Shown: positions 22,601 to 37,600 of the stretch, one piece after another | Numbering within the stretch: the stretch's first letter is position 1 | Layout of the letters: each line of letters opens with the position of its first letter | Assembly: GCA_037783545.1 (NCBI GenBank) | Contig: JBBELK010000096.1 | Coordinates: 2,046,001 to 2,110,000, forward strand | DNA: 64,000 nt | Direction: 5' to 3' | Source: Henricia sp. BOLD:AAB3569 | Taxonomy: Eukaryota; Echinodermata; Asteroidea; Spinulosida; Echinasteridae | Notes under the pieces: generated by a model | Seen by the model: only the letters and a program-made list of their open reading frames with translations | The model's database searches: none | What the model was told of the DNA's origin: nothing | Position numbers and translations under genes: made by a program

Positions 22601-25600
22601 ACGAATTCATCCAACTTTTCTGCGAATTACGACCGTATAAAAGCGACCGTGTTTTCCCGCTGCCATTTCCACGGTTTCTATCACAAATATAAAAGACACT
22701 ATATAGCGCTCGTTTTAAAAAAAAATAGTGTATAAATACAATTGGAATGTTTGATTTGAAACGCAGACTGGTAGTGGTAGCGTATATTGAGTGACAAGAC
22801 AATTTTAGCAGATGCATGCCGCATACCCGCTATCGATATGGGACCGGCCATTGCAGCGCGCGGTCGGCTCCAGTATAGGGTACAGGTACGTATAAAGGTG
22901 GACACGCGCTGCTAGCGATGCCACGGTCACCGCTATTTCAGCACGTGTCTACGTGGACTGTTGGCTGATCGTTTGCCAAATCGAGTCAAACCATCTCGAC
23001 TGACTGTTGTGCGACCGTTGTACCTGGTCGACTTCAAAGTCGAGTTGACTCGTTCGTTGACCAACTCGTCTGCTGACCAACTCGACCGTTGACCAACTCG
23101 ACCGCTGTGCGTACACAAATCGATGTCACGTAAACGTGTCGGATCGTCGGAAAGTAACGCGTTGATTGACCGCGCTGCGCAATGCAGATTACAAAGGGAA
23201 TATTTGTTTGTACCGCAAATTTGAAGAAATTTTAGCTTGTGCTAAGATTTAACCTTCCTCCATGGTTAAACGCACAACAACACGAGTTGTGTATAGGCAA
23301 ACGGTCGAGTTGACCTGCACCCGTACCCATGGGTAACATGCTATGAATGTTATATTCAATTCATTTTCCATGTCTGTCCATCAAATTAGCACTTTTTAGC
23401 ATAAGATTTGTAAAATGTATTCAAACTTTACAATTTTTGGATGTTTTATCAAAATTGTCAATGTGACCTCATACGTGAATTTTTTTATGTCGCATCGTCA
23501 TTTTTTGGCCAAAAATGAAAATTTTTATTTTACGCTTTTGTGCACAAGCAAGCAAAGTCCATCAAAATAGCACTTTTTAGCGCAATATTTATCAACTTTA
23601 TTCATTCTTTACAATTTGTTGATGTTTTATCAAAATTGTCAATGTGACCTCATACTTGAAGTTTCGGTCAATTCTTATGTCGCATCGTCATTTTTTGGTC
23701 AAAAATGAAAATTTTATTTGAACCCCTATGTGCACAAGCAAAGTCCATCAAAATAGCATTTTTTAGCGTAAGATTTATAACATTTATTCAAACTTTACAA
23801 TTTTTGGATGTTTTATCAAAATTGTCAATGTGACCTCATACGTGAAGTTTCGGTCAATTCTTATCTCGCATCGTCATTTTTTGGCCAAAAATGATTTTTT
23901 TTTTTTTTACGTTTTTGTGCACAAGCAAAGTCCATCAAAATAGCATTTTTTAGCGTAAGATTTATAACATTTATTCAAACTTTACAAGTTTTATCAAAAT
24001 TGTCAATGTGACCTCATACGTGAAGTTTTGGTCAATTCTTATGTCGCATCGTCATTTTTTGGCCAAAAATGTAAATTTGATATGTACGCTTTTGTGCACA
24101 AGCAAAGTCCATCAAAATAGCATTTTTTAGCGTAAGATTTATAACATTTATTCAAACTTTACAATTTTTGGATGTTTTATCAAAATTGTCAATGTGACCT
24201 CATACGTGAAGTTTTGGTCAATTCTTATGTCCCATCGTCATTTTTTGGCCAAAAATGAATTTTTTTTTTAAAGCTTTTGTGCACAAGCAAAGTCCATCAA
24301 AATAGCATTTTTTAGCGTAAGATTTATAACATTTATTCAAACTTTACAATTTTTGGGTGTTTTATCAAAATTTTCAATGTGACCTCATACGTGAAGTTTT
24401 GGTCAATTCTTATGTCGCATCGTCATTTTTTGGCCAAAAATGAAAATTTGATTTGCACGCTTTTGTGCACAAGCAAAGTCCATCAAAATAGCATTTTTTA
24501 GCGTAAGATTTATAACATTTATTCAAACTTTACAATTTTTGGATGTTTTATCAAAATTGTCAATGTGACCTCATACGTGAATTTTTTTATGTCGCATCGT
24601 CATTTTTTGGCCAAAAATGAAAATTTTTATTTTACGCTTTTGTGCACAAGCAAGCAAAGTCCATCAAAATAGCACTTTTTAGCGCAATATTTATCAACTT
24701 TATTCATTCTTTACAATTTGTTGATGTTTTATCAAAATTGTCAATGTGACCTCATACTTGAAGTTTCGGTCAATTCTTATGTCGCATCGTCATTTTTTGG
24801 TCAAAAATGAAAATTTTATTTGAACCCCTATGTGCACAAGCAAAGTCCATCAAAATAGCATTTTTTAGCGTAAGATTTATAACATTTATTCAAACTTTAC
24901 AAGTTTTATCAAAATTGTCAATGTGACCTCATACGTGAAGTTTTGGTCAATTCTTATGTCGCATCGTCATTTTTTGGCCAAAAATGTAAATTTGATTTGT
25001 ACGCTTTTGTGCACAAGCAAAGTCCATCAAAATAGCATTTTTTAGCGTAAGATTTATAACATTTATTCAAACTTTACAATTTTTGGATGTTTTATCAAAA
25101 TTGTCAATGTGACCTCATACGTGAAGTTTTGGTCAATTCTTATGTCGCATCGTCATTTTTTGGCCAAAAATGAATTTTATTTTTTTACGTTTTTGTGCAC
25201 AAGCAAAGTCCATCAAAATAGCACTTTTTAGCGTAAGATTTATTACATTTATTCAAACTTTACAATTTTTGGATGTTTTATCAAAATTGTCAATGTGACC
25301 TCATACGTGAAGTTTTGGTCAATTCTTATGTCGCATCGTCATTTTTTGGCCAAAAATGAATTTTTTTTTAAAAGCTTTTGTGCACAAGCAAAGTCCATCA
25401 AAATAGCATTTTTTAGCGTAAGATTTATAACATTTATTCAAACTTTACAATTTTTGGATGTTTTATCAAAATTGTCAATGTGACCTCATACGTGAAGTTT
25501 CGGTCAATTCTTATGTCGCATCGTCATTTTTTGGCCAAAAATTAATTTTTTTTTTATATTCTCCTGTGTGGAATATGTGGACGGAAACCAGTGTACGCGC

Positions 25601-28600
25601 CGTATCACTGTTAAACTGTTAAGCTGTAGTGCAAAGACCCACAACCACCCCGACGAAGGTCTAGAATTATTCCTTGACGGAATTTAACGTTTTTGGTACC
25701 AAATGAAAGCTGGTAACTTTTTCTATTCTGGAAAAATAACAATTTAGCTTTTAAAAAAAGTTGACGCTCAAATCGGCCTAAAATTGGACAGTGCAACTTT
25801 AAGGTGCTTTTCCATTCATCGGTGTCTGGGCGTTAACAAGGTACGGTAAAGTGATAATTCAAAGAATTTATCGTCGCAACTTAAAAACCCTATTGCCATT
25901 CCCTGACTGGTCTCCGGAATATATATACAATGGATGAAGCAACGACGTCTAAAATTTAAGCCACTGTCCGGCATTAATTGTACCATGGAGGTATGATTGT
26001 ACCCAACCAAATACAGTGCCTTGCCTAGACTGGTCTTACTGTCCTCTCTGGTCTACATCGTGGTCTACATCGTGGTCTACATGTGTTAAGTGGAACGCAA
26101 GCGATCGTTTTAACCGGGGAGCAGTTTAGGCCAAGCATTGTTCGTGGGGTACAATGGCAGCCGGCGCGTGGCTTCAATTCTCGTATAGCAAACTTCACCC
26201 AATGTATATTTATCGATGGTATTGCTGCCGGATAAAACACCATTGCAAAGGCACAGGGAAACGGTTCAGTGGTTTTTAGTGTACAGAGCCATTTCCCAGG
26301 CAAATAACAATAGGGTGACGTGTTCACCTTCGTAGTCTATTATCGATCGACTATATAGCTACGACTAAATGCCTGTTCCGATCTGCATTTTACGCACAAT
26401 GAATGGGTTAATGAGGCTGTCTATATACTCGCAATCAATTATACCAGCCATTTCTATATTGACTGTGATGTGCACTGTGTATATAGCGAGATACAAAAGG
26501 GTGACGCTTAACAAAATCTCGGCCTGTTGAAGCATAGAGCCTCTATGGTTGAAGTAAAAAGAAAGTGTTTTTGCAGACTATTAGTACTGTGCCATGCACC
26601 GTTTGGTGTATATTTTCCAATTTGTGCTGTTTAGTGCTTAACTTGGCATTGAAGACGAAAATACGTTTGCCAATTGCGTGAAATATTATGAACCGGGCTT
26701 GCGTGTTTGTTTGTTTGTGTGTTTTTTTACGTGCAAATTTAGGGGCCAGTGTACTAAGTATTGAGTCATTGCATTAAGTTGAGGAATGTTTCCGTGTTAC
26801 ATCCAAAACTATATGACCCTAGGACGTATTTCGTCTTTCCCCTCGATAACCCCATGAACCAATAGTACTCAGAAAATGTATTTCCCCGCGTTACGAAGTA
26901 TAGCGGGGAAAATATGTCTGGGCGTTGCACTCAAGCGATACGCTTGATTTGGTCCGGGCATGAAAGGTCTGGAATGAAAGGGCCGGAATGTACAGGTGCT
27001 TGCACAAAGGGTGCAGTGAGGTGGAGATAGACCCGTGCAGTAGTGGTAGTCATTCTAGCCTCAGAAGCCATACTGCACGGGTCAGCTTTTATTTAAAAGT
27101 TTGCAAAGGGCAAAGTTTGTGGTTGTAACTTCAACGAAAGGACACAATGTTTTTCTTAATCACTAAGACAAATAATAGATTTCTGATTAAGGACCACAAG
27201 GTTTTCCAGAGTGTTTTACCTTATCTAGTTTTATCTCTGGTTTTTTACCCTGGGTCAAGAAGTCTCCAATTATGTATTCTTTGTTAAACTTGGTGGTGGT
27301 ATTTCAGCAAGTGTAAAGAAAGGATTCATGTAACAATGTCAATAAGTTACAAATATGCATGACTATATAGTATCAAATTTACGAGTTGTATTTTGTTTAA
27401 ATAAACACAGGTCGACCGTGTATTAACTCGGCAGGCTACACGCAATTAAACGAAAGTGTAATTGGTTTGATTTGTTAGAAGTTCGACAGGAGTTGGTAAG
27501 CGTACGATGGTTTAGAACAGACTTTCAACTGATGAATGAGAGAAATATAAAAAAATATTAATTGTAACAAAACTGCTCAAGCGCAAGCAGTAACGGTGTG
27601 CTTATAGGCCTACTGTAGCAGACGAGTTTTAAAAGCGCTATTTCACGGTCGAGGCACGGTTAAGGATGCGCGTGCTTGGAGACGGCTATTTGTTGATTCA
27701 CTCCATGTCTTTCCACTTGTTATTTCATCTACAATACTATAATATTCTTTCTGCATTGCATCGCCTTTAGATCCATTCGTCTAAAGTTGTAAAATTTCGT
27801 AGGGACCAGCGCATGGCATTGTTTGGGAAATCACGACCACTTGCGACCAGACGGCGCACAGTGCAGTGGGCCAGAATGAAACGAAAGTGTGCCAACATTA
27901 AATATTTGTCTGTTTTAGTGGAAAGTGGAGTTCTGAGGGTTTTAAAACCCGTAGAATACAATGGTGAAAATGTTAAATCTTTGTGACGTCATTATAATGG
28001 TAAACTTATCAAAAACAAACTACGGAGGTTTGTTTTAAAAACGTATAGTTCATGCAATAAAAAGTTGCGCCAAAATATGGCCACGTGGTTGCACATGACA
28101 GAGGAAACGAATAAAATCCTTAAAGGGACCATAACCGGTCAAACATACACACAGCCAAGTTTATCAAATGGGGGATTCACAAAAAATTAAACAACTTCAA
28201 GGGTAGCAAATAATTGTAGCAGTCCAAATTTGGTTTTAAAATATTGTTGAGGGTCTTGGCTTCTCGAAAAAATATGACTTGAGGCGGGAATCGGCCGGAA
28301 TATTTATTTCCAGAGTTAATGAATAAAGCACACGTGGTTGTTCCCGTGGTTTGCCTGTTCTCGTCGGGTTTAAGACGGTATTACTTAGAGTTACAAATGT
28401 TATGGAGATTACCTCTATTATAAAATAGTTCTACAGACCCACACAAGCCTAACAAATGTAACATTTTAAATTTTTAGAAAAATCACAATATGCCTATTTT
28501 GGCACAGTTGCATTCCCACCTGGCGACGGTGTCTGAAAAACTCAAAATCAGGTGCTCGCCATATTATATACTTGTTCTATTCAACACTGCTATATACCAA

Positions 28601-31600
28601 GCAAAAATTAACGATTTACAGGAAGTTATAACAGGTGGGGAAGTTGTTTGACCACTAACTATAAACAAAATCCCCGAAATGTGAAAAAAATAAATATCAG
28701 TTTCGTTTATAATGTTTCATCTTTAGCAGACGACGGGAAATATTTCGTCTGCTACGAGTAGTCGTGTTTCCGAAGTTACTGAAAGTAAATATTTAATTAA
28801 TAGCAACTACCCAATGAAAGGTTTCCGCTCAAAATGATATAATTTTACTCGAAAATAATCCGTAAAGATGAAATAGCACTTTTAGCATAGGATTTGTAAA
28901 ATTTATTCAAACTTTTAGATAACATTTTTTTATATTTTATCAACATTGTCAATGTGACCTCATACGTAAAGTTTTGGACAATTGTGATGTCGCATCATTT
29001 TGGGGTCAAAAAGGGAAACATGCTTTTTACACCTTCTGTTGACATGAGTTGTGGCTGTGGTTTTTTGTTTTTACAGCTTCACGTACGTCGTCAGCATATA
29101 GACTGGTTCCCGTCCACATATTCCACACTGGAGAATATAAGGACATTTAGTAGACAGCCTCATTAACCCATTGTGCGTATGCAGACACAGGCATCATATA
29201 GTCGTGATCAATCGATAATGTGGTCGTTGACTGGCCGATATGTTGCAGTCGATGACTTCAGGACGCACTGGACATATTTTTAAAGGGTTAAACACTATAG
29301 GAGTACAATCGGTAAACTCCGCCTCCCCGGGGGAAAAATAAACAAATATCCCCAGAGGTAATTAATCTACCCCAAAACCGTTTTTAGACCATTGTATAAC
29401 CAACCATTAATCCATTAACGAGCTGTTTCATAGCCATCGCGTTAACGATAGTAGTAACTAGGAACGTGCCTTAACTGCAGAGCCAGACTTAGTGAGGCAA
29501 CAAATGAACGTATTCAAGCACGCGCAGCCTTAACCATACCGCGACTGTGAAACTCGTCTGCTACAGTATATAAGTACATCGTTACTGCTTGCGCTTGAGC
29601 GGCTCTATGAAATTGGCCCCTAAATGTATGCATTGCAACATACGGGCCGATCATTGACGAATATCGATCGCATATGCTGCAAGATATAACATTGAGTTAC
29701 TTCCCAATCCCCTATACATGTACTTCCCTATAGACAGCCGAAGTGTGACGTTTGCCATGGTAATTGGTTCTAAACATAGTGGCCGTCGGAAAAAAAAAGT
29801 ACTATTGCAAAAGCACAGGGACATGCGGTTCAGTGATTTTTAGTGTTGAGCCATTGCCTATAGGCAACTAACAAAAAAAGACGTATTCACTTCGGCAGTC
29901 TTTTACCTCAACTCTTCCCAACGCACGAATTCCCCCTAAAATCTGAAAGGAAATTCCTTGAATGGGAACAATGGCAGGGGAATTACTCGGTGTCATATAC
30001 CGTGCACGAAAATGTTCGATCGGCCTGGCCTGTTGCCTTGGCTCTACACTAAAAATCATTAAACCGTGTACGTCCCTGTGCTTTTGCAATGGTACTTTTT
30101 CCGACGGCCATGATGTTTAGAGCCAATGGCAATGGCAAACGTCACAATGCGGCTGTCTATTGCGTGCACTTCGGAACAGTCACAAAATTGTGGCTCCTAA
30201 AAAATGTGAGCCTCTTGAAGTGAAAAGGAAGAATTTTTAAGTTTAATGTTACTGTGAAATAGACATAGTTCTGTGGGGTATTGTTTCCAAATCTGTAATT
30301 TTAAGTTGGTACTTGTAGACCGAAAATACCAGTTGTTTGCCTTTTTTCTCGGTAACCCCATCTTAGACGCATTTAATAAAGATATATGGTTTGTTGTTAT
30401 TATTATAATCTCAATCTATGAAAACGGAAACCTCTCTTTGGAGAATTCTATTCGTTCAAATTGTATCGGATGCTGAATTGTTTTTTAATCTCTGAAAACT
30501 TCTCTTGAGCGTTTCATCTTTTCCTACCTCCATGGTTTTATATTTATCAGTATATATACTATAGAATGAAACGACATCTGACTCACTGTGGGGGGTATTT
30601 TTTGAAAAATCTTAATTTGTTGGAATGAAAACTTTTTAAAGTTTGTATATAATTTATACATGTACTTAATCGTGTGCCCCTTTTGGCAATAAAATAATGT
30701 CCAGCGCGACCTGAACCTATATATGCATTGCAACACACCGGCCGGTCAATAGGTCAAGACTAACATCGATCGATTACGAGTACATGCACGTGTAATGACT
30801 GCGCTCATCTGCATACGCACAAATGGATTAATGGTTCGTTATACAAATTTATGGCTCTTAAAAAAAAAGCCTATTGATGATGTAAAAACGGTTTTGGGGA
30901 TAGATTACCTCTAGAGACATTTGTTTATTTTTCCCTTGGGGAGGGGGAGTTTACCGATTGTACTCCTATAGTGTTTGACCCTTTAAAAAAAATATGTCCA
31001 GTGTGTCCTGAAGTCATGGACTGCCACATATCGGCCAGTCAACGACCACATTATCGATCGATCACGACTATATGTGACCCGCTCTCCAAAAAAAAGGGTC
31101 TTATAAGTCGCGCTGGCTAGTATTCTTTTTGCGACCATAACAAGAAATCCGCGGCAAATCCACGCTCAATAAAATACCAAAATACAATGGAAATTCCTGG
31201 AATCTCTGTGTTCCCCCTGGAATGTCTGCGTTACGCCTGGAATTTATTTTGTGTTAAGGTATTTTAATGAGCGTAGAAATGCCACAGATTTCTTTTTATG
31301 GTCGCAAAAAGAATACTAGCCAGCGCGACTTAAGACCCTTTTTTTTTGCAGAGCGGGTCATATATGATGCCTGTGTCTGCATACGCACAATTAGTTAATG
31401 AGGCTGTCTACTAAATATTCTTAGTATATAATTTAGACCGAGAGTGTAGACCGAAAATACCAGTCTTGCCTTTTGCTCATGCCCTGCCCTCTCTGTCCCG
31501 TCTTGATTTTGTTATCTACATTTATGGAGGATATTGCAACACCAAAATGTCGCACCTGCATTTGCACAAAATTCCATTTAGTCGACGTCTGCTCGTCAGT

Positions 31601-34600
31601 TTTGTTACAATTAATACTATTTTTTAATTTCTCTCATTAGGCCTAATCAGTTGAAATTTCTGAGTACTATTGGTTCATGGGGTTATCGAGGGAAAGACGA
31701 AATAGGGTCAAATATAGTTTTGGATGTAACACGGAAACATAATTTTAACTTAAAGGAGCATGACCAGAGTTTCTGGAAAATAGTTTTCGATGTAACTTAC
31801 CAATATTATCAATTAACTCCCATACACACCTCCCATGTCCCAAAAACCCGAAATTATTCGCGATTTCCAGTAAAAAATTTAACAAAACTATCGAGTCGGC
31901 TTTCAGTGGATAAACGTTGATACTGGAAAATTAGTTTACAAATAATCGGTGGATTTTCGACGATATCCTCGGAAATATGCGGCCTAGAAGCGCTGGAGTT
32001 TCAGTTTCGTAATCAGAAAAATATAACGGATGTTATGATATAAAAATATCATGACCCATAAGGTAAGTCCCGGGGAGTTATGGGTAAAAAAAAGTGATCT
32101 GGTCACACTCCTTTAATGCAATGACTAAATACTTATGCACCTATCAATTGTTTCCCCAATTTTGGGATTTATTTTTGTAATAAGCACATTTACAACACAA
32201 GAAGTACGTGTGTTTTAACCAAAATAAATTAAATTTAAAAAAAATCCAAGATATATTTTCCTTTGTTGTTTTTGGCATGGACCTTATCACCATCTCCATA
32301 TTATATAATTTTTATATTTTATCCACACTGCTATTTTATCCACACAAGCAAAAATTAACAATTATTACAAACCAATTTACACTAAGAAAGAATAACAGTA
32401 TAGGGCAGTTGTTTGACCACTATAACTATGAACAAAATTCCGAAATGTGAAAATAAAATGTAAATTTCGTTTATAATGCCTCATTTTTAGCATACGACGG
32501 GATGGGAAATATTTCGTCTGCTACGAGGAGTCGTGTTTCCCGAAGCTTGTTACATAATGTGTACGGATTCGTGATAGGTAACAGACGAATTAGCGCCCTC
32601 AATGTAATAAATAAAAAAATTACAAAATTTACCGCGAATTGGCGTGAAATAAAAATCACATTTCCACTCATTAGAAAATATTTGATTTTTAGTATACACC
32701 AGCCAGTGTTGTAATGCATTCTTAATGCAATTAATTGTAGGTCAGGCACAATTTTCCCGTAAATTGACCGGACTATTATGCACGTAGCTTTGTGAACTTT
32801 ACTAACCGCTTCGCCGGCAGAAAAAACCCGTCAAAAACAAAGATCGCAATTTTATAAAATGGTTCGTGTCAACTTAGTTATGCCATAATGAGTTTTATGC
32901 CCACGACGGACGGCGAAACTATGGTTTTAACTTTTAAGGCCTCAAAAGGTGGCGAAAATGGCCCTGCAATAATTGTGCAAACTAGCGATGCAGAGATTTC
33001 GTTCCCACATTTCACCCATAATGCACCGCGGTAAACATTGCGTGACGTCATTATGTCTCATAGGTCTATTGGCAAACCAAACGGTGTATGGCACAGACAG
33101 TAATAGTCTGCATAAAAACTTTCTTTTTACTTCAACAGGCCGATATTTTTTAAGAGCCACCATTTTGTATCTCGCTTTACACAGTGCACATCACAGTTGA
33201 TATGGAGATGGCTGGTATATTATTGATTGTGAGTACATGTATAGACATTAACCCATTGTGCGTAAAATGCAGATCAGCACAGGCATTTAGTCGTAGTCGA
33301 TCGATAATAGACTACCAAAGTGAATATGTCACCCTATTGTTATTTGCTTGCTGGGCAATGGCTCTATACTAAAAATCACTGAACCGTTTCCCTGTGCTTT
33401 TGCAATAGTGTTTTATCCGGCAGCCATACCATCGATTGGATGAAGTATGCAATATCAGTTGGCTATACGAGAATAGACTGCCAAAATGAATACGTCATCT
33501 TTTGTTGGTTGCCTGGGCAATTGGCTCTAAACTAAAAAATCACCGAGCCGTGTCCCTGCGCTTTTGCAATGGTACTTTTTCAAACGGCCATGTTTGTGGG
33601 GTACCGTGGCCGAGCGGTTTAGGTCATTGACTCGCAATCATAGGTGAAAACTTGTGGTTGTAGGTTCGAACCTCCCCACGGCTACGGTACCTGTGCCCTT
33701 GGGCAAGGCACTCAACCATACTTGCTCCATCCTTCGGAAGGGATGTAAAGCCGTTGGTCCAGTGTGTTAGGTAATGGAAACGCACTCTAAAGATCCCAGA
33801 GCATTCTTTCGTGAAGAGCAAGGGGGATCATCCCCGGTGTCTCTGGCCAGATCTAATTCTAATTCTTCTTGGGTTTCCTCACGCTGCGAGTGACAGTGCA
33901 ATGAGCACTATTGAGGAATCCTTGGTATGAATACCAGAAAGAAATAGTAATAATAATAATAGAGCCAATTGCCATGGCAACCACGTCACACTTCGGCTGT
34001 CTATAGACTACTAAAGTGTGACGTCGGTTGCCATGGTAATTGGGTCTAATCATTCGCTGGTAATCGGAAACGTCCATTGGTATAGCGCATGAAAACAGTT
34101 CACTGGTTTTAGTGTAGACCCAAAAACTATGGCAACACACAAAAGGTGACGTTTTCACTTTAGTAGTCTATTGAAGCCACGCGCCGGCCGCCATTGTACC
34201 CACGAACAATGCTTATGGCCTAGACTGCTCCCGGCCGGTTCATACGATCGCTTGCGTTCCACTGAACACATGTAGACCACGATGTAGACTAGAGAGGACA
34301 GTATGACTAGTCTAGGCAAGGCACTGTATTTGGTGGGTTACAATGGCGGACGGTAGCTTCAATTTTAGACGTCGTTGCTTCATCCATTGTACAATATATA
34401 TCGATGAGCCATACCCATAAAACACGTACGTCACACTTCGGCATTCCATACAGGGAGTTTTCGATTTGGACGACGGATGAATAGTGCAAGTCTCGCAGCG
34501 GGTCACACTTTCGGAGACCAGTCGGGGAATGGCAATGGGGTTTTAATGTTGCGACGATCTTCTTTGAATTATGACTTTACCGTACCGCGTTTGTAAACGC

Positions 34601-37600
34601 CCAGACGCCAATAAATGGAAAAAGGCACCTTAAGGTTTCACTGCCCGATTTTGGGCCGATTTGAGCGTCAAAATGTTTTTAAGCTAAATTGCTATTTTTC
34701 CAGAATATGAAAAAGTTACAGGCTTTCATTTGGTACCAAGAATGTAAAATTCCGTCAAGGGTCAATGCCAGTCGATTAAAAACAAGAAATAACTAGAGCT
34801 TATGTGCTTTACGCGAAGCACGGATATCAGCCTGACATAGATTTTATGAAAGGTTTTTCTGACCTTTGAACAATTCAGAAGGTTGGGGAAACATTTGACT
34901 GGAAATCAAGATCCATATATAGTTTTGTTGAACTGGCACTGCTCCAGTGACCTCAAAAATACCCTCCAGCGGTCGATTTAGACGGGTGCACGTACGCACT
35001 GGTGCATGTGGGCCTCCTCTTTTTCATCTGTGCATGAAAGCGTTTGTAGGCCTAATTACGTATCCGTGGTATATTTGCCCACGTTGAACCAATCATATAC
35101 ATGTAGACAATTTACTTGTCACAACGCGCGCACCGGATTTGTTGTGCACGCAACGCATGATCGATCCGTCGACCAGCATGAACGTTCGTACAGCATTGCC
35201 AAGAATGTACCGATATGCCGCTGTGTGCGTAGACGCGAGTGTGGCCGTTTTCTAAACACTTCCTTAAGTTCCTTCTTCTATACCTTCCGGCTACAGGCAA
35301 TTCATCATCCGAGCAATACAGCGCGTGAGCGCGTAGCATAAAACGACTAGGAAAAAGACTACCGGTAGGGGTATCGCAATTGAGCAAATGGATATACCCC
35401 CTAGGCCACCGCTGTATGTACAAACACGTGCATGACTTGTATTACTATACTGTGTGTAGCGATCGCTGATGATCATGAACGCGCTCTATTCATACGTAAA
35501 TTTGCGCGCGATACATGTACATGTATTGTGAATCACCCAATAGTGATTTATAAAACCAGGTGAGGGTATCACACTTTTGAATTTTATTTTGTCATTGATG
35601 ATATATAAACAGACAGCGAGTTCCAATAGTGACTGGACAAAAAGAAATGCATTTTTTGTTGTTATTCTGATTTGTTTAAGTTCTTTGCATGTAAGTTTTT
35701 TAGTCTACACGAACCAGTGCATGTAAGTCCACCGCTGATACCCTCTAAAGTGACCTTCGACGATGTCCGGAAATTGGACCACTAAAACTGGCCATTGACC
35801 AATGACCTTCAGTAGGGTACCATTGATTTCGCCTTTCAACATAGATTTCAAATATACCAACATTGGTCAGTTTCGACAAAGTTTACAATTTCGGCCAAAA
35901 CTGACCAGTGGTCAGTTTTGTCGATGTTTGGTATTTTTTAGCCCGCCATTGAACGTAGATTCCAAAAATACCATGCAAAGTCCATTTGGACGAAGTTGAA
36001 AATTTCAGCCACTGCTGATACCACTGACCACCACCTCAAAAAATTGCGTTTCAAAGGATTTTGGCAAATATTGGCACATACCGGTACAGCATTTGGGTCA
36101 TTCCAAAGAAAATGACCCGTAACGACCATTAGGTAGCCAATGGCCAAATTCTGTAAACAACCCATATGTAGCTTGGTCTAAAGATGTTATACTGACCACG
36201 TACACAACGATCCGTAGTCTGGTTCCCGGACAAAAAAATCCGACTGATTTTAAGGTCCGACAACGGCCAGTATTACACATGTTAGTCCGCCATATTGAAA
36301 CAGGAGGAATTCCTCCTTTTCCCGAAGGTTCTCGAAGTTACCAGAATGCACGTGCGGACGTTATCGTTTATCGTCGGGTACGATTCGTCAGTGTTTCGCC
36401 GCGTGTTTATTTTACGATGATAAAGACAAGGTTTGAATTTTATTTGTGATGCTATAATGGGCTTTATTGGCCAAATATGGAATAACCCTTTTCAAATTGT
36501 TATACACTCGCGCAGCGCGCTTTGAAAATTAACGGTTATGCGCTCCTAAAAATAAATGCATGACGTAATACTTAGTGCTATTTAAAACACCACGGTACCC
36601 GGTCCTCATATTCAGTCGTTGGATGTGGAATATGTGGAGCGGGAACCAGTCTAAACGATCCGTGGCCCCTTCAGGAAGCCCGGGGAACCCGTCCACCTGC
36701 CGCAATCACATGGCGACCGAGCGGGCGTTCGGGCTAAAATAGGCATTCGCTCGCGCGCTCGATCGAGCGTGCGTGACACTTCCAAAATCACGGGGCCGCC
36801 CTGGGCCGACTTGGGATATGTGGCCGCATAAGCTGAGCAAGGGTTTTCGATAATTGATGATCGATTGTCAAATATTTGGACATTCGAAATCGGACCTAAT
36901 AATCGGCCATGTCAGACTGTCTACCCTATTTTGGGGTCCCTTGTTGGCGGGCAGTCCGATCACAAAGGTGTTCGCGCTGTCCAACGTTTTTGTTGCACAA
37001 AATCGGCCGACTATCAGTTGCTCTCTTTCCGGCCTCCACCCCGGGCTTCCACCCCAACCTCCAGTAAAACTCTGCATTTACACGGGCCTTTCGCCCGGCC
37101 TATCGTTCTTACAAGGGCAAAAAAGTAGGCCTACTAAATACAATGTATTTTAAGAAAACAACGGGCTCAAAATTCCAAGCCTTCTTTTTACAAATCTAAT
37201 CGCCACCAATTATATATAAACCTGATACTAATACGTACCGTTATGTGGTGTGGTTAACTGTTGAACCATCGTTCAATGATAAGCCACTGTGATGTTACAA
37301 CAAAGGATTATTTAACACCTCCGTCCGATCAAAACATTACCGCGGCAAGACTTCCACGTTTTTTGTAGTCGAGCGTGAAGCTTGTGGTCAACCAATTATC
37401 ACCTCACAACTCCCGAAAAGCGCGACAAAGTTTTCCCGTCTTTTAGTACGTGAATAGTAAACTCTGTCAATCACTGTTTAGCACCTTCGCTAATACTTTA
37501 ATTGGCGCGAACGCCGCGCAGTTTTCACGTATTTGGATACGTCATTATGATTGAATTAACTCACCGCAAAGTTAATGAGGAAACCCGACTCGGTTAAACT

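Larger units (their letters stand above)
25669..34757. repeat. ~9-kb nested imperfect inverted repeat inside the CACTA-like element
   Basis: Segments of the left half return inverted in the right half: 25669-26200 with 34165-34757; 26345-26590 with 33110-33300; 26740-26900 with 31640-31740 plus the start of 32113; 27540-27590 with 31590-31640; 29185-29400 with 30880-31090. A second axis pairs 27575-27700 with 29505-29625, and 28600-28790 recurs directly at 32280-32550. The arms have been broken by MITEs and a SINE. No coding frame survives. Confidence 0.8.

Noticed and set aside
23376..25555. Centromere
   Set aside because: Monomer size is suggestive, but the array has only 12 copies and lies inside a transposon within a gene intron.
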